Source: Oscheius sp. JU75
Lineage: Eukaryota > Nematoda > Chromadorea > Rhabditida > Rhabditidae
Reading direction: 5' to 3'
NCBI GenBank assembly: GCA_037178855.1
Contig: JASJZC010000001.1
Span: forward strand, 6,138,001 to 6,202,000
DNA: 64,000 nt
The stretch's first letter is position 1. The number at the start of each line of letters is the position of its first letter. Positions 38,364 to 50,226 of this stretch are shown here, in pieces. Below the pieces are notes generated by a model, which was not told where the DNA came from, searched no databases, and saw only the letters and a list, made by a program, of their open reading frames with translations. The translations under genes and the position numbers were made by a program.

Positions 38364-38876
38364 CTGCAAGACTTCTTTTCCTACAGTATTGCGATATTCG
38401 CAGAATCTCTTTGTACATAAGCTAGCCGAGCTACGGCCAATGAATCTCATACATTTGTTCGAGTTCATGTTCTACCAGAATGCTGGTCTTTGAACCCCTC
38501 CTATTGGGCGACTGAGTGGCCATCTGGAGAGAGATATTTCTGGACAGGAACCGCAAAAAGTTACTTCTTCATTCAACACAAGACCCTTCTCTACCTTTTC
38601 TCTATCCGATTGTCAGCTCATTCGTAATAAGATGGACCTCTTCAGTACTTGTCAGGAAAATCACCTCCATGGTGTCAACTGATAAGAGTATCTCTGAATA
38701 TTGATGGTAAAAGTGCTATTCGTTTATGATTCGTAAGCAAACAACCATCCAAACGTCACTCTGTGAATCAGCTATCTCTTATCAGAACGGGGTCAACAAA
38801 GTCTTTATTAAGTCTTATTACGCGTTTAACCTGACGAGGTGCGAGGATCATGGTTGGTCTACGGGGTGCACTGTTC
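38364..38876. other. Convergent intergenic region, BAAT / TSP1 gene
   Basis: 3' flanks of two facing genes. I see nothing else in it. Confidence 0.5.
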
Positions 38877-41800
38877 TTACTGTACTCGTGGCCACATCGG
38901 GCCCCCGTTGTATTCAAAGACTCCCGTCCGTTGTGGGAACGACTGGAGTTGGGGAGCCTCAGTTGTTGTGACTCTGTCCTTCGAAGGACACGGTCCTCCT
39001 GTGCAGAGTCGGGTTTGGTGAGAGGCACCTAAGGATCACTTTCCACTGATTCGATGACTCCTACCTTTGCATCCATTGCTGACTGTCCCGTAGAAACAGA
39101 CCCTCGTTCTCAACTGGATAGAACACCTGCATGGTCCCCAGACCGACCACTCTCCCCATTTGGTTTCTGTCTGAACAGCTTCCATAGGAGTGAAGATTCG
39201 AAGAGGGTCGGGAGTGGCCAGAGGTTTCTTGACTATCTTGGTTAGCTCAGCCTTCCTGTCACTGATAAAAGGATCGTTCAAAGTCTTCTGAAAGAGTTCT
39301 GAATGTTTCTCCGATTCTCGTCCTACTATTCGAGGAAGAGGATGATGTTCAGCGCTGTTGTACGTCTTCAGCTCCTTCTCAATCTGTTGCATTTCGGCTT
39401 GGAGCTGCTGAACTTCCTTGTAAATCTGTTCCGGATTGTCTACGTCAGCGAAGAGACTTTCTCGTGTCGGTTCCTAAACACACACCAGGATAAATGTCTA
39501 GCCAGAGTCGCACCTGCTCTTTCTCCGAGTTCACAGTCCTTATTCCCAGGGCTCTCGTCTTTTTCACCTTCATGCTCCGGGCCTTGTACTTTGGGAACAT
39601 TTTGCTCTTGTCCACCGTCCTTGGAGCAAACTCCCCCGAATGCAGCTTGAAAAGTTCGGCCTTCTTTCCCTTCTTGGCCTTCTTCTTCTTAATCTTTCTG
39701 TTCTTTTTCGGCTTGAACTCGGAGATGTTATCGTCCGAAGTTCCAATCGGGAATGACTCCTTGATTTCTTCTCTCGGCCCAATGGCAGCCTCGTTGATCT
39801 TGCTCAAGAAGGCGGTGTCCTCCTTGGCCGCAGCCTGGCTCATATTCTTCAACATCCAGTCCAGGGCATTCAGGGTGTCCAAAGAGATTTGGGGCTAAGG
39901 AAGAGAAGGATTATGTCGAAAGATTCAAACCATTTCGTCTGAAGGAACCGGAGTGGTGGTGGCTACTACCGGAGCAAGTCCAGCCGAAAACTGAATGTGT
40001 GATACTTCTCCGTCGTGAAGCCTTTGAAGAGGCTTGTCCTCTGGAGTCTTTTTCAGAGCGAAGCCAGTTATTCCAAAGTCTGAATAGGAGATATGAGGTA
40101 GCAATAAAGAACCTACTCTTTTTCTTCTTCTCTTTTTTCTGTGGCTTGATCAGCTTCATCTCTCGGCCCTCGTTGTCCGCTCGTGTTTTGATGTCTTCCG
40201 TCTCGTCCAGAGAGGATCTGTATCGAAAGATCGTGTGGTCAAAAATTTAGAAGTTAGGTCTAGTCTTTGTACTATTATATCTTTGTCACCACATCTTTTA
40301 CGAAAATTACGTTCAGTGATTCTGTGCCACCTATCTGGATTGCTTGTCTCAATGAAACACGCAGAATCTGTGCTAACAAGATACCACTTACAGAGCAGCT
40401 TCAAAGTCAGTCTCTGACGAGACCTTGACTGCTGGAGCTTCAGTCGTGGGTCGTTCAGGGATTGAGGCTGTTTGATCAATTTGAGGTTCGGCCACTTCGA
40501 GAAGGTCTTCCAGATTGTCGTCCACGGCAGTCGAAGAAAGTTGTGGCTTGACACGTACTGGACTATCGCCAACAACTTCAGCTTCTTCGACTGAAACAGT
40601 TTCCTTCATTTTCGGGGTAATGGGCTTACAAGAAGTATCGAGAATCTCTGTTCCCTTGTCTTCATCTTCCCTGCTCATCTAAAAATGGCATGTCAGTTTT
40701 CACAGGACGCACTTACCGATACTGTCCTGGCAATTTCCTCTCCAATAGTCCTGCTGATCTTCTGATCCCGGTCCTTAAACTACATGGTTTAAAAAGACTA
40801 CCAGGTCACCAGAATGTTAGTAGAGTTGCTTAACCTGAAGATTGTTTCAGTCTAAAGCAGTTAAGTTAGTGAAACTGAAGCCTCTGTCACCTCTCCAGAC
40901 ACTTTTGTAACTTCAGGCCTGCTTGTCATGTTAGTCATTTTTCTGTTTATCCCACAATTTCCTCGTAGCACAGAGGCCGGTAGTTGAACAACAGTCGTCG
41001 TATAGTTGACGGGAATTTTAGAGAGGTACTTCCTCCTGCTACCCAACGGATAGACTCTTTGATTAGTCTGTCCCATTAGCCTGGGCTAGACAGAGTGAGT
41101 CTCAAAGATTCACCTACTCTGTTCCGACGGCCAGTGCTGTACGTTGATTGGTTAATGAGGCTAAGAAATCGGGGTGAGTAACTCTGTAAAAGCGTTAGTA
41201 TGAACCAAGAAGAGAGAACTCAGGGGCTGGAAGACTTACAGTCGTCCCTGAGGATCTCTGTCGGGATAGTTGCTGATTTACTGTGGTGCTTGTTAGTGCG
41301 AATGTGGTCGTAGTCTAAAAAAGTGTTGGTATAAAAATTTTTGCGCACCGCGCGAAAATTTTTTTCTCCCTATGGCGCGACCAGTGTTCCCCGGAGTCAA
41401 GGTTCGACACCTTGGTTGGTTGAACCCACTGGTTGAAAATATACTTTACTCACTTCTGGAGTGGTGGTAGTTGTAGTAGTTGTGTGAGTAATGTCCTCGA
41501 AAGATTCTTTCTGAAGACTTCTCTCCTTTTCTTCTTCCTCAGACGACGGGGCACTCATCGCCACGAGTCGGTTGATCTGAACCTTTGACATTTGACCATT
41601 GGATTCTGTTACCTCAGCGGATCCGATCTCTTCTGCCTTGGCTTCCTTAATCTCCTCTGGAGTCACAGACTTCACAGCGAACTGTTTAGCTCCAAACACT
41701 CTCTCCGGATCGCTACCTAAGTCTGGATTACTGTATGTTTCGTCCTATCTCACCCGGTGACCCATCAGCAAAGTTAGCTGGTCTGTGTTCATCAAAGCCG

Positions 41801-44073
41801 ATAAGGCTGTGATCGACCATCTGAGGTAGCCTTGGTGGTGCTCTTCTCAGACCAGCTAAAAATTTTTTTATCACAAATTGGAAACGATAAGTACACGGCA
41901 AACGGGGTTAGAATTCACACCAACTTACGTGCAGAGGGGTTCTGTGATCTGTCAAAGAGACTCGGACACACTGTTTATCTACTTTATCAGAAATTACACC
42001 AAATCGTGGAGATAGTCATCGACTGCCTCCTCTTCTTTCAAAAGAAGTAAGGGACGAAGACTATGTTGGGGAGGTACTGGTTGGAAAGAGTGGGGAGACG
42101 AAACTCTAGCCGAGATTGTTGAAAGGTACTCACGGGGCCCTGGTCGAGCTGGAGAAAGCTGAATAAAGTTGTTGTCCTGTGGGGATCCTTCCGGGTCGTC
42201 AGGGTACAACTGCTTCATTGCTTCCTATAAACAGAGATCAGAACTTTTAACATTTCGACGAGTCCGTTTCCCATCTGACCAAACTTTGGCTGAAAATATT
42301 TTGAAGTCGCTTCCGAGTAATTTAGAGAAGACCAAAAGAGTTTCCCAGTCCGGAGGATCGAATTCGAGACATTTTGGATCTGTAGTCGCAGAGCTAACCG
42401 ACTGAGATATGTTGCGAAGTTTGCGCCCTTTTCCCCCAGACATACACGAAGGGAGCTAGAAAGCAAACTTATGGGGATGAGAAACAAACGTTTTAGGCTC
42501 TCTTTAATTGCAGTGATTCTCGGATTTTTTAACAGTGATTCTCGGATTTTACGATGCTCTACAATGTTGTAGTTTTTGATTCGGCCTACAGCTTTGCAGA
42601 ACATTGCTAAGCCGAAAATTGTAACTTTGACCCCGAAAATCCATGGACAACACAAACCTTTCGGTCGGCCTCCCACGGATCAACGACATCGTAGTCAGTG
42701 GTCGTCTTCTTCTGAATACCCGACGGCGGTAGGATTGCATCGCAGGGTCGAGTTTCCTACACTTGTCTTGTTCATTTACCGTAGAAAACTTACCTGATTC
42801 GGACCAAGGCAACTGAATCCCCTGACAGTATTGCACGCTCTCACTCTCATCCGAACTCCATTGCTGCAGAACGACCAAGCGGACCAGGTGGCCCAGACCG
42901 AAGCATACACTGCAAGGTTCTATCTGTCCCTTTTGTTTCAATTGATGAGTTTCAAGCGGGCTTTCATCACCATCTCTCTGATAATGGGTCAGTCAGTCGC
43001 CCCGCGATGAAAGTGACACCTTGACGCGAAGTCGAAAGTCTCTGGTCGATTTATGGACTTACTCATGTGCGCATTCTCCGGGATTCCCAAGGGACTCGGG
43101 GTGGCAAAGCCTCGAAACTGGCTCAGTCGACCTGTAGGTGCCCATGAGGGCTCGGTGGTTGTTGGTAGAGCTGCTGGAAGTATTTGGGTCAGAATTGTTA
43201 CTATGATTCGATTAATGAGTCTGTCAAGGCTACATAAACGTTACGCCTAGCTGTTAGCGAGGACAGGAGAGGCCACTTAGTAAGTAGAAAACAAATTTCG
43301 TACTTTCGATACGACTATTGAATCTAAAAAAGAAGGGTTGACTCTTGGATGGAGGACACTTGAAAGAGCTTTACCGATAGTAACAGCGCTTTAGTAGCTT
43401 CCAGTCTCTGGGCTTGTGAGACGATAGATTGACAATCAGCGTCCATATTCATTCTCAAGCCATCGTAGCTGCTCAAAAACTGATCTCGCTTCATCCTATC
43501 TTTACACTTTGCAAGAGGCATCTGTCTGTAACAGATGTCAACCCTAATCTGGGAAAACACTTGACAGACTTCGTAAACCCTTTCCTGTCAAGTGTTGTCC
43601 TAAATTAGAGCTAACCAAGTCAATCCAGGACAATTCAACTTACAAAACGAGGGGCACATGGTTACTCTTGAAAAAAAGAGGCCCATGCACACTATCCAAG
43701 TACTTGACTAATAATCTGTCGTACCACGGAACAACCTTTTTTATTCCCATTCTCTGAAGTAGCTCACAAGATTTTAGCCATCTTATTGTTAGTTCCAGTC
43801 ATCGTTAGCATCAATCTTTCTAACTTTCAACCCACACCCACGAGTTTTGCGCGATTAAGTTTTGCGAGCAGGAAAAAGTCCTAGATGGACATCTTGACCA
43901 CACAGCTGACAAATTAGTGGAAAAGGAAGTAAAAAAAAGTAAAGCATGAGCGTTTCTCTAAGCAGAGGCAAGACTACCGTAACTGAATAAAGCGAAGAAA
44001 CAGGAGAAGTAGTTCGGATTGTACCTGAGCCGACGATAAGGCTGGCAGCCAGGAAAAGTGTTGCCTCCCGCAT
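38877..44073 (-). CDS. Large secreted protein with two thrombospondin type 1 repeats
   Basis: Exon 1 (ATG at 44071-44073) encodes a signal peptide, MREATLFLAASLIVGS. The next exons include a Cys-containing segment (ICYRQMPLAKCKDRMKRDQ). A first TSP1 repeat lies near 42800-42920: VWATWSAWSFCSNGVRMRVR, ACNTVRGFSCLGPNQ. Long disordered exons follow that are rich in Thr, Glu and Lys (TTTTTTTTPEVSK; SSEEEEKERSLQKESF; KKNRKIKKKKAKKGKKAE). The last exons make a full second TSP1: WGEWSVWGPCRCSIQLRTRV, CFYGTVSNGCKGASHQTRLC, TGGPCP, with the usual Trp and Cys positions. The stop is at 38877-38879. TSP1 proteins are matrix or guidance proteins. No protease, Kunitz or immunoglobulin domain was seen, so it is not ADAMTS or papilin as far as I can read. 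Several middle exons (40700-42600) are uncertain, and two genes are possible. It starts 160 bp below the PRP38 stop. Confidence 0.65.
41371..41426 (+). repeat. tRNA-like fragment in TSP1 intron
   Basis: B-box-like GTCAAGGTTCGACACCTT is followed by GGTTGGTTGAA, related to the tail of the other elements. The A box is weak (ATGGCGCGACCAGTGTTC). Confidence 0.35.
42349..42418 (-). repeat. tRNA-like element in TSP1 intron
   Basis: On the minus strand, TATCTCAGTCGGTTAGCTCT (A box) is followed by CTCGAATTCGATCCTCC (B box). This is nearly the same spacing as the 34433-34496 element. Confidence 0.6.
42551..42620 (+). repeat. Dispersed repeat, copy 1
   Basis: CTACAATGTTGTAGTTTTTG followed by AT, a variable segment, then TTTGCAGAACA and CCGAAAAT. 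A second copy is at 62061-62130 and a weaker inverted one at 18690-18765. Confidence 0.55.
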
Positions 44074-44233
44074 CAGTTAGCAGCCGTGGATGACTCTCTC
44101 TCGGTTAGCGGGAGAGAAATGGGTCGACCCCGATCCGTACGAGAAGCCGCCCGTCTGATACTCGCCATAGTACACAAGTCTTTTGAAGATGTTTTATTGA
44201 GACAAAATAGCGAGAACAGCAACTGCATACAGT

Positions 44234-45550
44234 TCACCTCTCGAGGGGAGCCAGCCCGAGTTTGGCGCGAAGAGCATTAGCTTCTTCGATCTCTCGTTCT
44301 TCGTCATCACGGCCCCCGGCTCGTTTCTTGTCGTCTTTTCCGCGATCATCTCGACGACTTCTCTCCTTGTCCTTGTGGTCGCGATCTGAATAGAGGAAAT
44401 ACTAGAGGTCTACAATATTTTTGGAACTACTCGTTCGTTGACAAATGGCTCCCGATAAATATAACCTTCTACAGGTCAAAGAAATCTACCCGGTCCATTC
44501 ACGGACGTCTTTCTAGAGCCGAATATGCCTACCTTTCTTCTCATTCCTGTCTCTTGACCTCTCCCTTCGGCCTCTGTCTTCTTTTCGGTCCTTCTTCTCC
44601 TCCCGATCCCGCGATCGTTCTCGTTTCTCTCCACGTTCCTTCCGTCGCTCACGCTCCAGCGAACGATCGCGTTCTCGATCACGCTCTCCGTGACGGTTGG
44701 AGATCAGGCGAGGTTTATCCTGCAACAAATTTATGGTAAAGGTACAAAAAGACGAACCTTTTTCTTGTCGTCATCATCACTATCCGACGAGGCACTCATA
44801 TTGCCGAGATCATCGTCGAGAACACTTCTATACGGCTCCAATTCGGCAGTTTCTTCGAGAGCGACACGTTTCTGAAGGTTACATTTATGAATTTTTTCGA
44901 TTTTAGTCAGAAAATAGGATGGGATCAAGTATTACCTGCAAACGGGGGAGCTGAATGTCACAATATCTCTCCTGCTGCAACAGATTGTCCACAAACTCAT
45001 CCATGTGAACAAGTTCGAAGCCTCAAAAATCAGTTAGTCAAGGGAAAATGGACTCAACATACGTCCTTGTGTATTCATATATCGCAGCTTTCGGAAGTCG
45101 TTATAAAGAGGCTCCAAATATTTGTATATCTCGACCGAGGTGAATGTCAATCTGATATAGATGGCTCCCAGAGCACGAATATATCTAAATTTGCATTATT
45201 ACAGGAAAAAAGAGGACAAACTTGAACTCTTCCTGTTTGATAAACTCGATAGCGATATCCTTTTCCGGCTGGATTTGTAGCATTTTCAACATGAGACAGA
45301 GAAATGGGGTCGGCTTGACATTTCCAGCGTAAATTCCTCCAACATAGCGAAGCTCCATTCCTCGATCGACAATCAGCTCGGCTGACGAGTTTTTGTCAAA
45401 AAAAAGAGGATGGAAGGTACCTGTTAGAGCAAAACAAAACTCCTTCCAGTACTGGCTGTCGTAGATTCGTTGACGAATAATCTTCTCGACGAGGAATTGG
45501 GGATTTGTTCCCTTGACTGTGGCCGCATCTTTGGCTGTACGATTTGCCAT
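44234..45550 (-). CDS. prp-38: Pre-mRNA splicing factor PRP38 (PRPF38A)
   Basis: PRP38 is a U4/U6.U5 tri-snRNP/B-complex protein needed to activate the spliceosome. The start MANRTAKDAATVKGTNPQFL leads into the conserved domain: VEKIIRQRIYDSQYWKEFCF, GGIYAGNVKPTPFLCLMLKM, EFIKQEEFKYIRALGAIYIR, LVHMDEFVDNLLQQERYCDI. A C-terminal tail is rich in Arg/Glu/Asp/Lys dipeptides (RERDRSLERERRKERGEKRE), as in metazoan PRPF38A. It ends EEANALRAKLGLAPLER before a TGA at 44234-44236. A poly(A) signal (TTTATT on plus, near 44192) lies about 40 bp beyond. About seven exons. Identification is secure. Confidence 0.95.
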
Positions 45551-46759
45551 CTAAAATGGACTGGATTTGACCGTTTCTCGGAGAATCCGAGTGAATATAA
45601 AGAAGAAGACTTTAAACTGGAGCGGAAAAAATCACTTTTCGAAATGTGGGTGCACGGTTTTTACGACCACCATTGCTGATCGTGGCAAGAGACCTTCTAG
45701 GTTGTCTTGGGGAACAATATGTACCTACAACCTGTTCAGCGGCAAAGTTGAAAGCACAGTCCTTCTTTTCAATTGTGTCGGGACCTGTGCTAACGTGGCT
45801 ACATTGAATGCATTATTTCTAGCTAACATTTGTTCAGTTATAGACAATTGATCATTATCTTCATCAAGTGTTGCGCATCAAGTTTCAGTAGTCGACGTCA
45901 TACTACAAGACGAACCAACTCTGCTTGAGCCAGAAGAAGAATATGTAGAAGAAGTTCCGTGGCAGGCAAACTAAGATGCGGCAATCAGGACTGAGCGAAT
46001 ATTACAAGTATCTAACAATTGGTATGCTTTGCTTCATTTTTATTAATAAACTAGACTCACTACTATTTGATTGTTCTTAGTGGTAATATCTATTTTAAAA
46101 TGTCCTCGCGTCTGTCTGAAGCTTTAATTGCTAACTTTTGCCAATTACTTTGTGCGCGCACTAATTTCAAGCCAGAGTCAGTTCGGGAGATAGCTTTGTT
46201 GGGAGAACGTTGCTAGTTCGGTCAATTTGAACTACAACACATATTCGAATACAAAGTCAAACTGGTCTCTTCACAATTGAAAAGAAGGGCAGTTTTGTTC
46301 TTTTCACCTTTTTACGGTTATTTTCAAACACAGCGAATGACAACCAAAAAAGCTGATAAGCAAAAAAAATCATAGAAAAATCGGGAGACAAATGAGCTCG
46401 GTTAGTCAAAAGAGTTAGTAAGAGCAGGGGTAATCAAGAAACAAAATGGTAAGATAGTTCTCCGCAAAATCCTCTTTATTAAAAATGACAAAATAAACAA
46501 TCGTTTAAACGAGAATTAAATGGCACAGACTCATATTTAGGGGGTATTTTAGAAACAGACCTAACATGCCAGTCCCAAGTCATCGAAATGTGGGAACGAG
46601 GAAAAGGACTGAAAGGACAATGTCAAAAACAGTGGAGGAGAAGAGACAACGAGATAATCACTACTATACAGTGGAAGGGAAAATAGGAAAAAGACTCACA
46701 TATATAGGTCCCAGAGATAATTTTAAAACGTGGAGCAGGGTGAAACATACACATGGGAC
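45551..46759. other. Intergenic region, PRP38 / RRM gene
   Basis: PRP38 upstream sequence, then the 3' flank of the RRM gene (TTTATT near 46473 could be its poly(A) signal). No gene seen. Confidence 0.5.
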
Positions 46760-47679
46760 TCAGAAAAAGGGACTATTGCCGAAGTGATTGGACTGGCGAG
46801 AGTTGTAGATCTCAGCATCGTTTCCAAAGCCGTTGGAGCTGCTTGAGAGAGTTGGAGACGATGGGGGAGCCCAATCACGGAACTGATCCATAACACGGTT
46901 GCCATTCTGATTGCCAGGGAAGTTGAAGCGGGGAGATGCGCTCAGGAATGGAGGAGCGGTGAACGGCTCGGTATAAGCTGAAAAAAGGTGCTTGTTAGCA
47001 GCTGAAGACAACAACGACTTACTCTCGCGCTGATCGGCAGGAACCCAAATCTGACGAATGTTCTGAGTGGTCGGCAACTGAAGAGGAGGCGGTTTGTTGG
47101 CGGGTCTGCTCTGCAGCTGAACGCGAGGAGTCTGCCTCGGCAACGTGAGTGGAGATGGTTGTAGGAACAGCGGCGACCCAGCAGGCTCAGGAGCCCAGGT
47201 GGGAGTCGGCGGATTCGACGAACGATCGCTCTCAACAGAGTTCCGCATGTGCTGAATGCTGTCCGTATCAAATCGGAAGAACTGCTGCTGGGCCTTCTCA
47301 AATCCAGCAGAATGAGGAATTTTTGGCTTCGAGGTCAAACGCGACTCTCTAAAACTTGCTCAAGTGAAGAAATGGTATGTTGCTCACCTCAAAGGACGAA
47401 TGCCGAGTGGCTGTCTCTTGAGATGAAAGTAGTCGACGTTGTCAAGACAGAACATCACGGACTCGATGCGACGGAAGACGATGAGAGCATGTTGAGGAGT
47501 TCCGTCGGCATTCTTGAATATGACCTTCTCAATGGGACCGGCCTCAAGTTATTGAATGCCTATGGTAAAAACAAGATTCTTACTCTTTGGAACAATGTGA
47601 ACAAATCATCTTCCGTAGTGGATTTGGCTATGTTATTGATATAGATAGTACGGTCCCTTCTATGCATCTGCGAATCCAT
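46760..47679 (-). CDS. RRM-containing RNA-binding protein
   Basis: Exon 1 (ATG 47677-47679) opens MDSQMHRRDRTIYINNIAKS and TTEDDLFTLFQ; TIYINNI is the RNP2 strand. The next exon gives IEKVIFKNADGTPQHALIVF and FRRIESVMFCLDNVDYFHL; the RNP1 strand is divergent (QHALIVF), so one aromatic contact is missing. The remainder is a Pro/Ser-rich disordered tail (RSSNPPTPTWAPEPAGSPLF, RPANKPPPLQLPTTQNIRQI), then an Asn/Gly/Phe-rich end (FNFPGNQNGNRVMDQFRDWA ... GNSPFF). The 45 bp piece 46978-47022 has good splice signals (GTAAGT/TTTTTTCAG) but is a multiple of three without a stop, so either form is possible. The total is about 260 residues. I cannot place it in a named RRM family. Confidence 0.75.
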
Positions 47680-48131
47680 ATTAGAAGAGACGAAAACTGC
47701 AAACAAAACATAGAAAACGTTGGGCATGAAGAACAAAAATAGAGCAAGTATTTTGTAAACGAGCCTCATGAATTCGACAATATGCTATTTCTTTGCACAA
47801 ATGGTAAGTAAAAATGAAGCAAGTATCATCAGCAACTTTTTCAAGAAGGCAACAATAAAACAACGACAAAAGCTTATTGCTAGAGAAGATGCAAAAAGAT
47901 AGAAAAAGGCAAAAGTGAGCCGGTTTATTCTGTGGCAGATTCCCGCCAAGTCCGTGGCAATTTTAATCCAAAATTTTACGGTACTCATTGGCGGTATTTC
48001 AAACGCAGGTTCGTCAATTGACCTGTTGTAATTCTTTTCCGCAACTTGTTCCCTTCCAGGGCAAACAAAAAAAGCAATAAAAAGTTCTCAAATTTGCTGC
48101 TTTTGGAGCCATCTCCAACTCTCAAGAAAAA
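47680..48131. other. Divergent intergenic region, RRM gene / small ORF
   Basis: No gene seen. TTCCCTTCCAG ends near 48059 and could be a trans-splice acceptor for the small plus-strand reading frame. Confidence 0.45.
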
Positions 48132-48308
48132 ATGCTGTTCCTGGACGAAATCGACAAGAAGTCGGTTCTCAAGTTTCTGCCACAATTCATCGATTCTCGA
48201 CTTTCCGGACGAATGTCTTTCGCTCAGATGACCGACCTTCTCCAAATTGACTCTCATTTTGAAGTTCCCACTCTGAGGAAGCTTCTGGAGCAAGAGCTAC
48301 TCGGATAG
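48132..48308 (+). CDS. Small reading frame, 58 codons, unknown
   Basis: Not recognised. The frame reads MLFLDEIDKKSVLKFLPQFI, DSRLSGRMSFAQMTDLLQID and SHFEVPTLRKLLEQELLG, then TAG. Composition is like a globular, helical protein (regular Leu, alternating charge), unlike the AT-rich flank. A CTTCCAG acceptor lies about 70 bp upstream. It could be a complete micro-protein or the last exon of an unseen gene. Confidence 0.4.
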   Translation: MLFLDEIDKKSVLKFLPQFIDSRLSGRMSFAQMTDLLQIDSHFEVPTLRKLLEQELLG

Positions 48309-49275
48309 GCTAGAAAGTCAATGGAAAACGTAGTACAAGCTCTTCTTGTCACCGAAAAAAACTGTCCTCGGCTATCAGGAAGAGCTGCTCGAACACAATT
48401 AATCCCTCCCTAAAGTTAATTTGAAATATTGACTGTTTGTATTGGTGCGCTTCTTTTTAGGGTAAGTAATGCTATCGCCTTGCAAGTTTTCCTCCAGTTG
48501 AGCTGCCTTGACATGAGCAACACTCTCCCAGAGACGCATCCCCCAAACTAGCTAGAGTTGCAAGCAATATTTGTTGTCACAAAGTATGTGTGAGAAATTG
48601 GCAATTAGGGCTTCAAACAGACACACATACAGACTTTTGGACATTAGAACTAGACCAGCCGCAGCTGCTCTGTTTGCGTGCAAGATTATACACCTCTTTT
48701 GGAATTCCCTCCTGTTACGAAAGGACGTATAATCCTATTTCCCAGTATTAAATAGGAAATAAAGTTTTACTCTCCTGTTTTGAATAAGACTTACCTCGCC
48801 GGTTGAATATGGGCATAATTTTGTAGCGGTACCAAGCTTCTAGATAGAGTTCAAACATTCGTTTTATTGAATATTCTTACTCAGCTCTAAAATCAAATCT
48901 CTACAAAATGGTACTTTATAACGAAAAAAAATTTCCGTTACTGTGTGTGCAACCTACAATCGGCCGTTAGTCTTCATTTAGTATTGACAACAGGCGGCTG
49001 CGCCGCTTCTCAAATAGCCTAAGTTTCCAAGTTTCCCTTCACAGAGTACTCAAAACGTCCCTGTTTTCAGTCCGCACAATCTTTATGAGAGCACTCGAAG
49101 CAGTGCTGCTGATAAGATTACGAAAAGTCGTTTTGTACATGGATTACTTGGACCAAGCCAAGAAAACAACTTTTATTACGGTATAGTTACAAGATATCTG
49201 TTAGAAGCGAAGATGACGGAAGGAGGTGAAACTAAAACCTCTACTTGATGCTACTGTTCCAAGTGACCCACCTTC
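48309..49275. other. Intergenic region without recognisable features
   Basis: Nearly 1 kb of AT-rich sequence. I see no exon, RNA gene or long repeat. Confidence 0.5.
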
Positions 49276-49500
49276 TCATACCTCCTGAGGCTTCTCTACA
49301 AGAGTTCCTGCTTCGACTTGGGATGCCCGCTTCTTCAATGACCGACGGACACTTTCTTCCCGTCTGACCTCCTGCGTTTTGAGGCAGGAAAAACAGGAGA
49401 GATGCTCTTTGGCTTTGTGGAGGAGTTTGTGAGTACAGGGAGCAACACAGACGCCGATGATGGCAATGACGATGACGGCAAGCACAAGAATAACCCACAT
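49276..49500 (-). CDS. Small single-pass membrane protein
   Basis: Not recognised. 74 codons, one exon. ATG at 49498-49500 lies 2 bp after a CCCCTCAG acceptor, so the mRNA would be trans-spliced almost at the start codon. Residues 2-24 are a membrane helix (WVILVLAVIVIAIIGVCVAP), followed by CTHKLLHKAKEHLSCFSCLK. The cytosolic-type tail is charged (EVRREESVRRSLKKRASQVE). The cysteines next to the helix are possible palmitoylation sites. It begins 148 bp after the Kunitz gene stop, with that gene's AATAAA between them. Confidence 0.6.
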   Translation of the reverse strand: MWVILVLAVIVIAIIGVCVAPCTHKLLHKAKEHLSCFSCLKTQEVRREESVRRSLKKRASQVEAGTLVEKPQEV

Positions 49501-49603
49501 TTCTGAGGGGAGAAGGTTAGGCAACTTGGCTTAAGGGGGCGGTCAGGAGCCGAGCTGATAAGATCGAGCTGAAATGCACATGACAAACCGTATCAGTACA
49601 CGT

Positions 49604-49609
49604 TTTATT
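49604..49609 (-). terminator. Poly(A) signal of the Kunitz gene
   Basis: TTTATT on plus (AATAAA on the coding strand), 39 bp past the Kunitz stop and about 100 bp before the next gene's acceptor, the arrangement seen inside nematode operons. Confidence 0.55.
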
Positions 49610-49647
49610 TCAGAAGAAAGATATTTTCGGAGAGGAAAACAAGGTGT

Positions 49648-50142
49648 TTAGGGATTTCTAACACATTTGGACTCGCAAGCTTCCTTCGACTCGAATCTGA
49701 AAAACTGCTCTGGAATTACAGAGGTTTTCGTTGACCTGTTTTCGTTTCCCTGACAGCCACCGTAGACAAAGCTTACGCATTCTCCCTTCTTTGCATCATA
49801 GCCGAAGCTAAAACAAAAAGTTGCATTAGTGATAGCTTAGAATACCTGGGGAAGTAAGCTCGACAGGGGCCGGTCACGAGAAGTTGAGTACAGATGTCGG
49901 CGGCTGAGGTGTTCACGACTGAAAATGGTCAAACAGTTTATCCCCTTGTTATCCTGTCAACTGGCCTCTTTCTCTTTTGTCTGTCTCTTTAATGCTAGTC
50001 TGTTCGTCCCTGTCATGCTCTCTCAGCTGATCAGTCTGAACATTTGACAGTTCTTGCCATTTGTACAAAAAACCGAAATGGAGCTTATTCAAAACTCACA
50101 GAGCGACAGAAGCAGAAGAACGGAGAGTGTTTTTCCGAGCAT
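49648..50142 (-). CDS. Secreted single Kunitz-domain protease inhibitor
   Basis: Kunitz (BPTI) domains block serine proteases by offering the P1 residue of an exposed loop. Exon 1 encodes a signal peptide (MLGKTLSVLLLLSL). The mature domain has the exact six-cysteine spacing C-x8-C-x15-C-x7-C-x12-C-x3-C: ICTQLLVTGPC, RAYFPRFGYDAKKGEC, VSFVYGGC, QGNENRFESKEACESKC. The residue after Cys2 (P1) is Arg followed by Ala, which suggests a trypsin-like target. The sequence ends VRNP. Four small exons; a short intron splits the codon just before FESKEAC. At about 75 residues, this is a minimal one-domain inhibitor. Confidence 0.92.
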
Positions 50143-50168
50143 GGCTTGCGATTGACTGAAAAGGATAG

Positions 50169-50174
50169 TTTATA
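50169..50174 (-). promoter_or_regulatory. TATA box upstream of the Kunitz gene
   Basis: TTTATA on plus (TATAAA on the coding strand) about 27 bp before the Kunitz ATG. Confidence 0.35.
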
Positions 50175-50226
50175 CGGAGAGGAGGAATAAACAAAGGTGT
50201 CAGCTTGTCTGTTCGACAGGGGGAGG

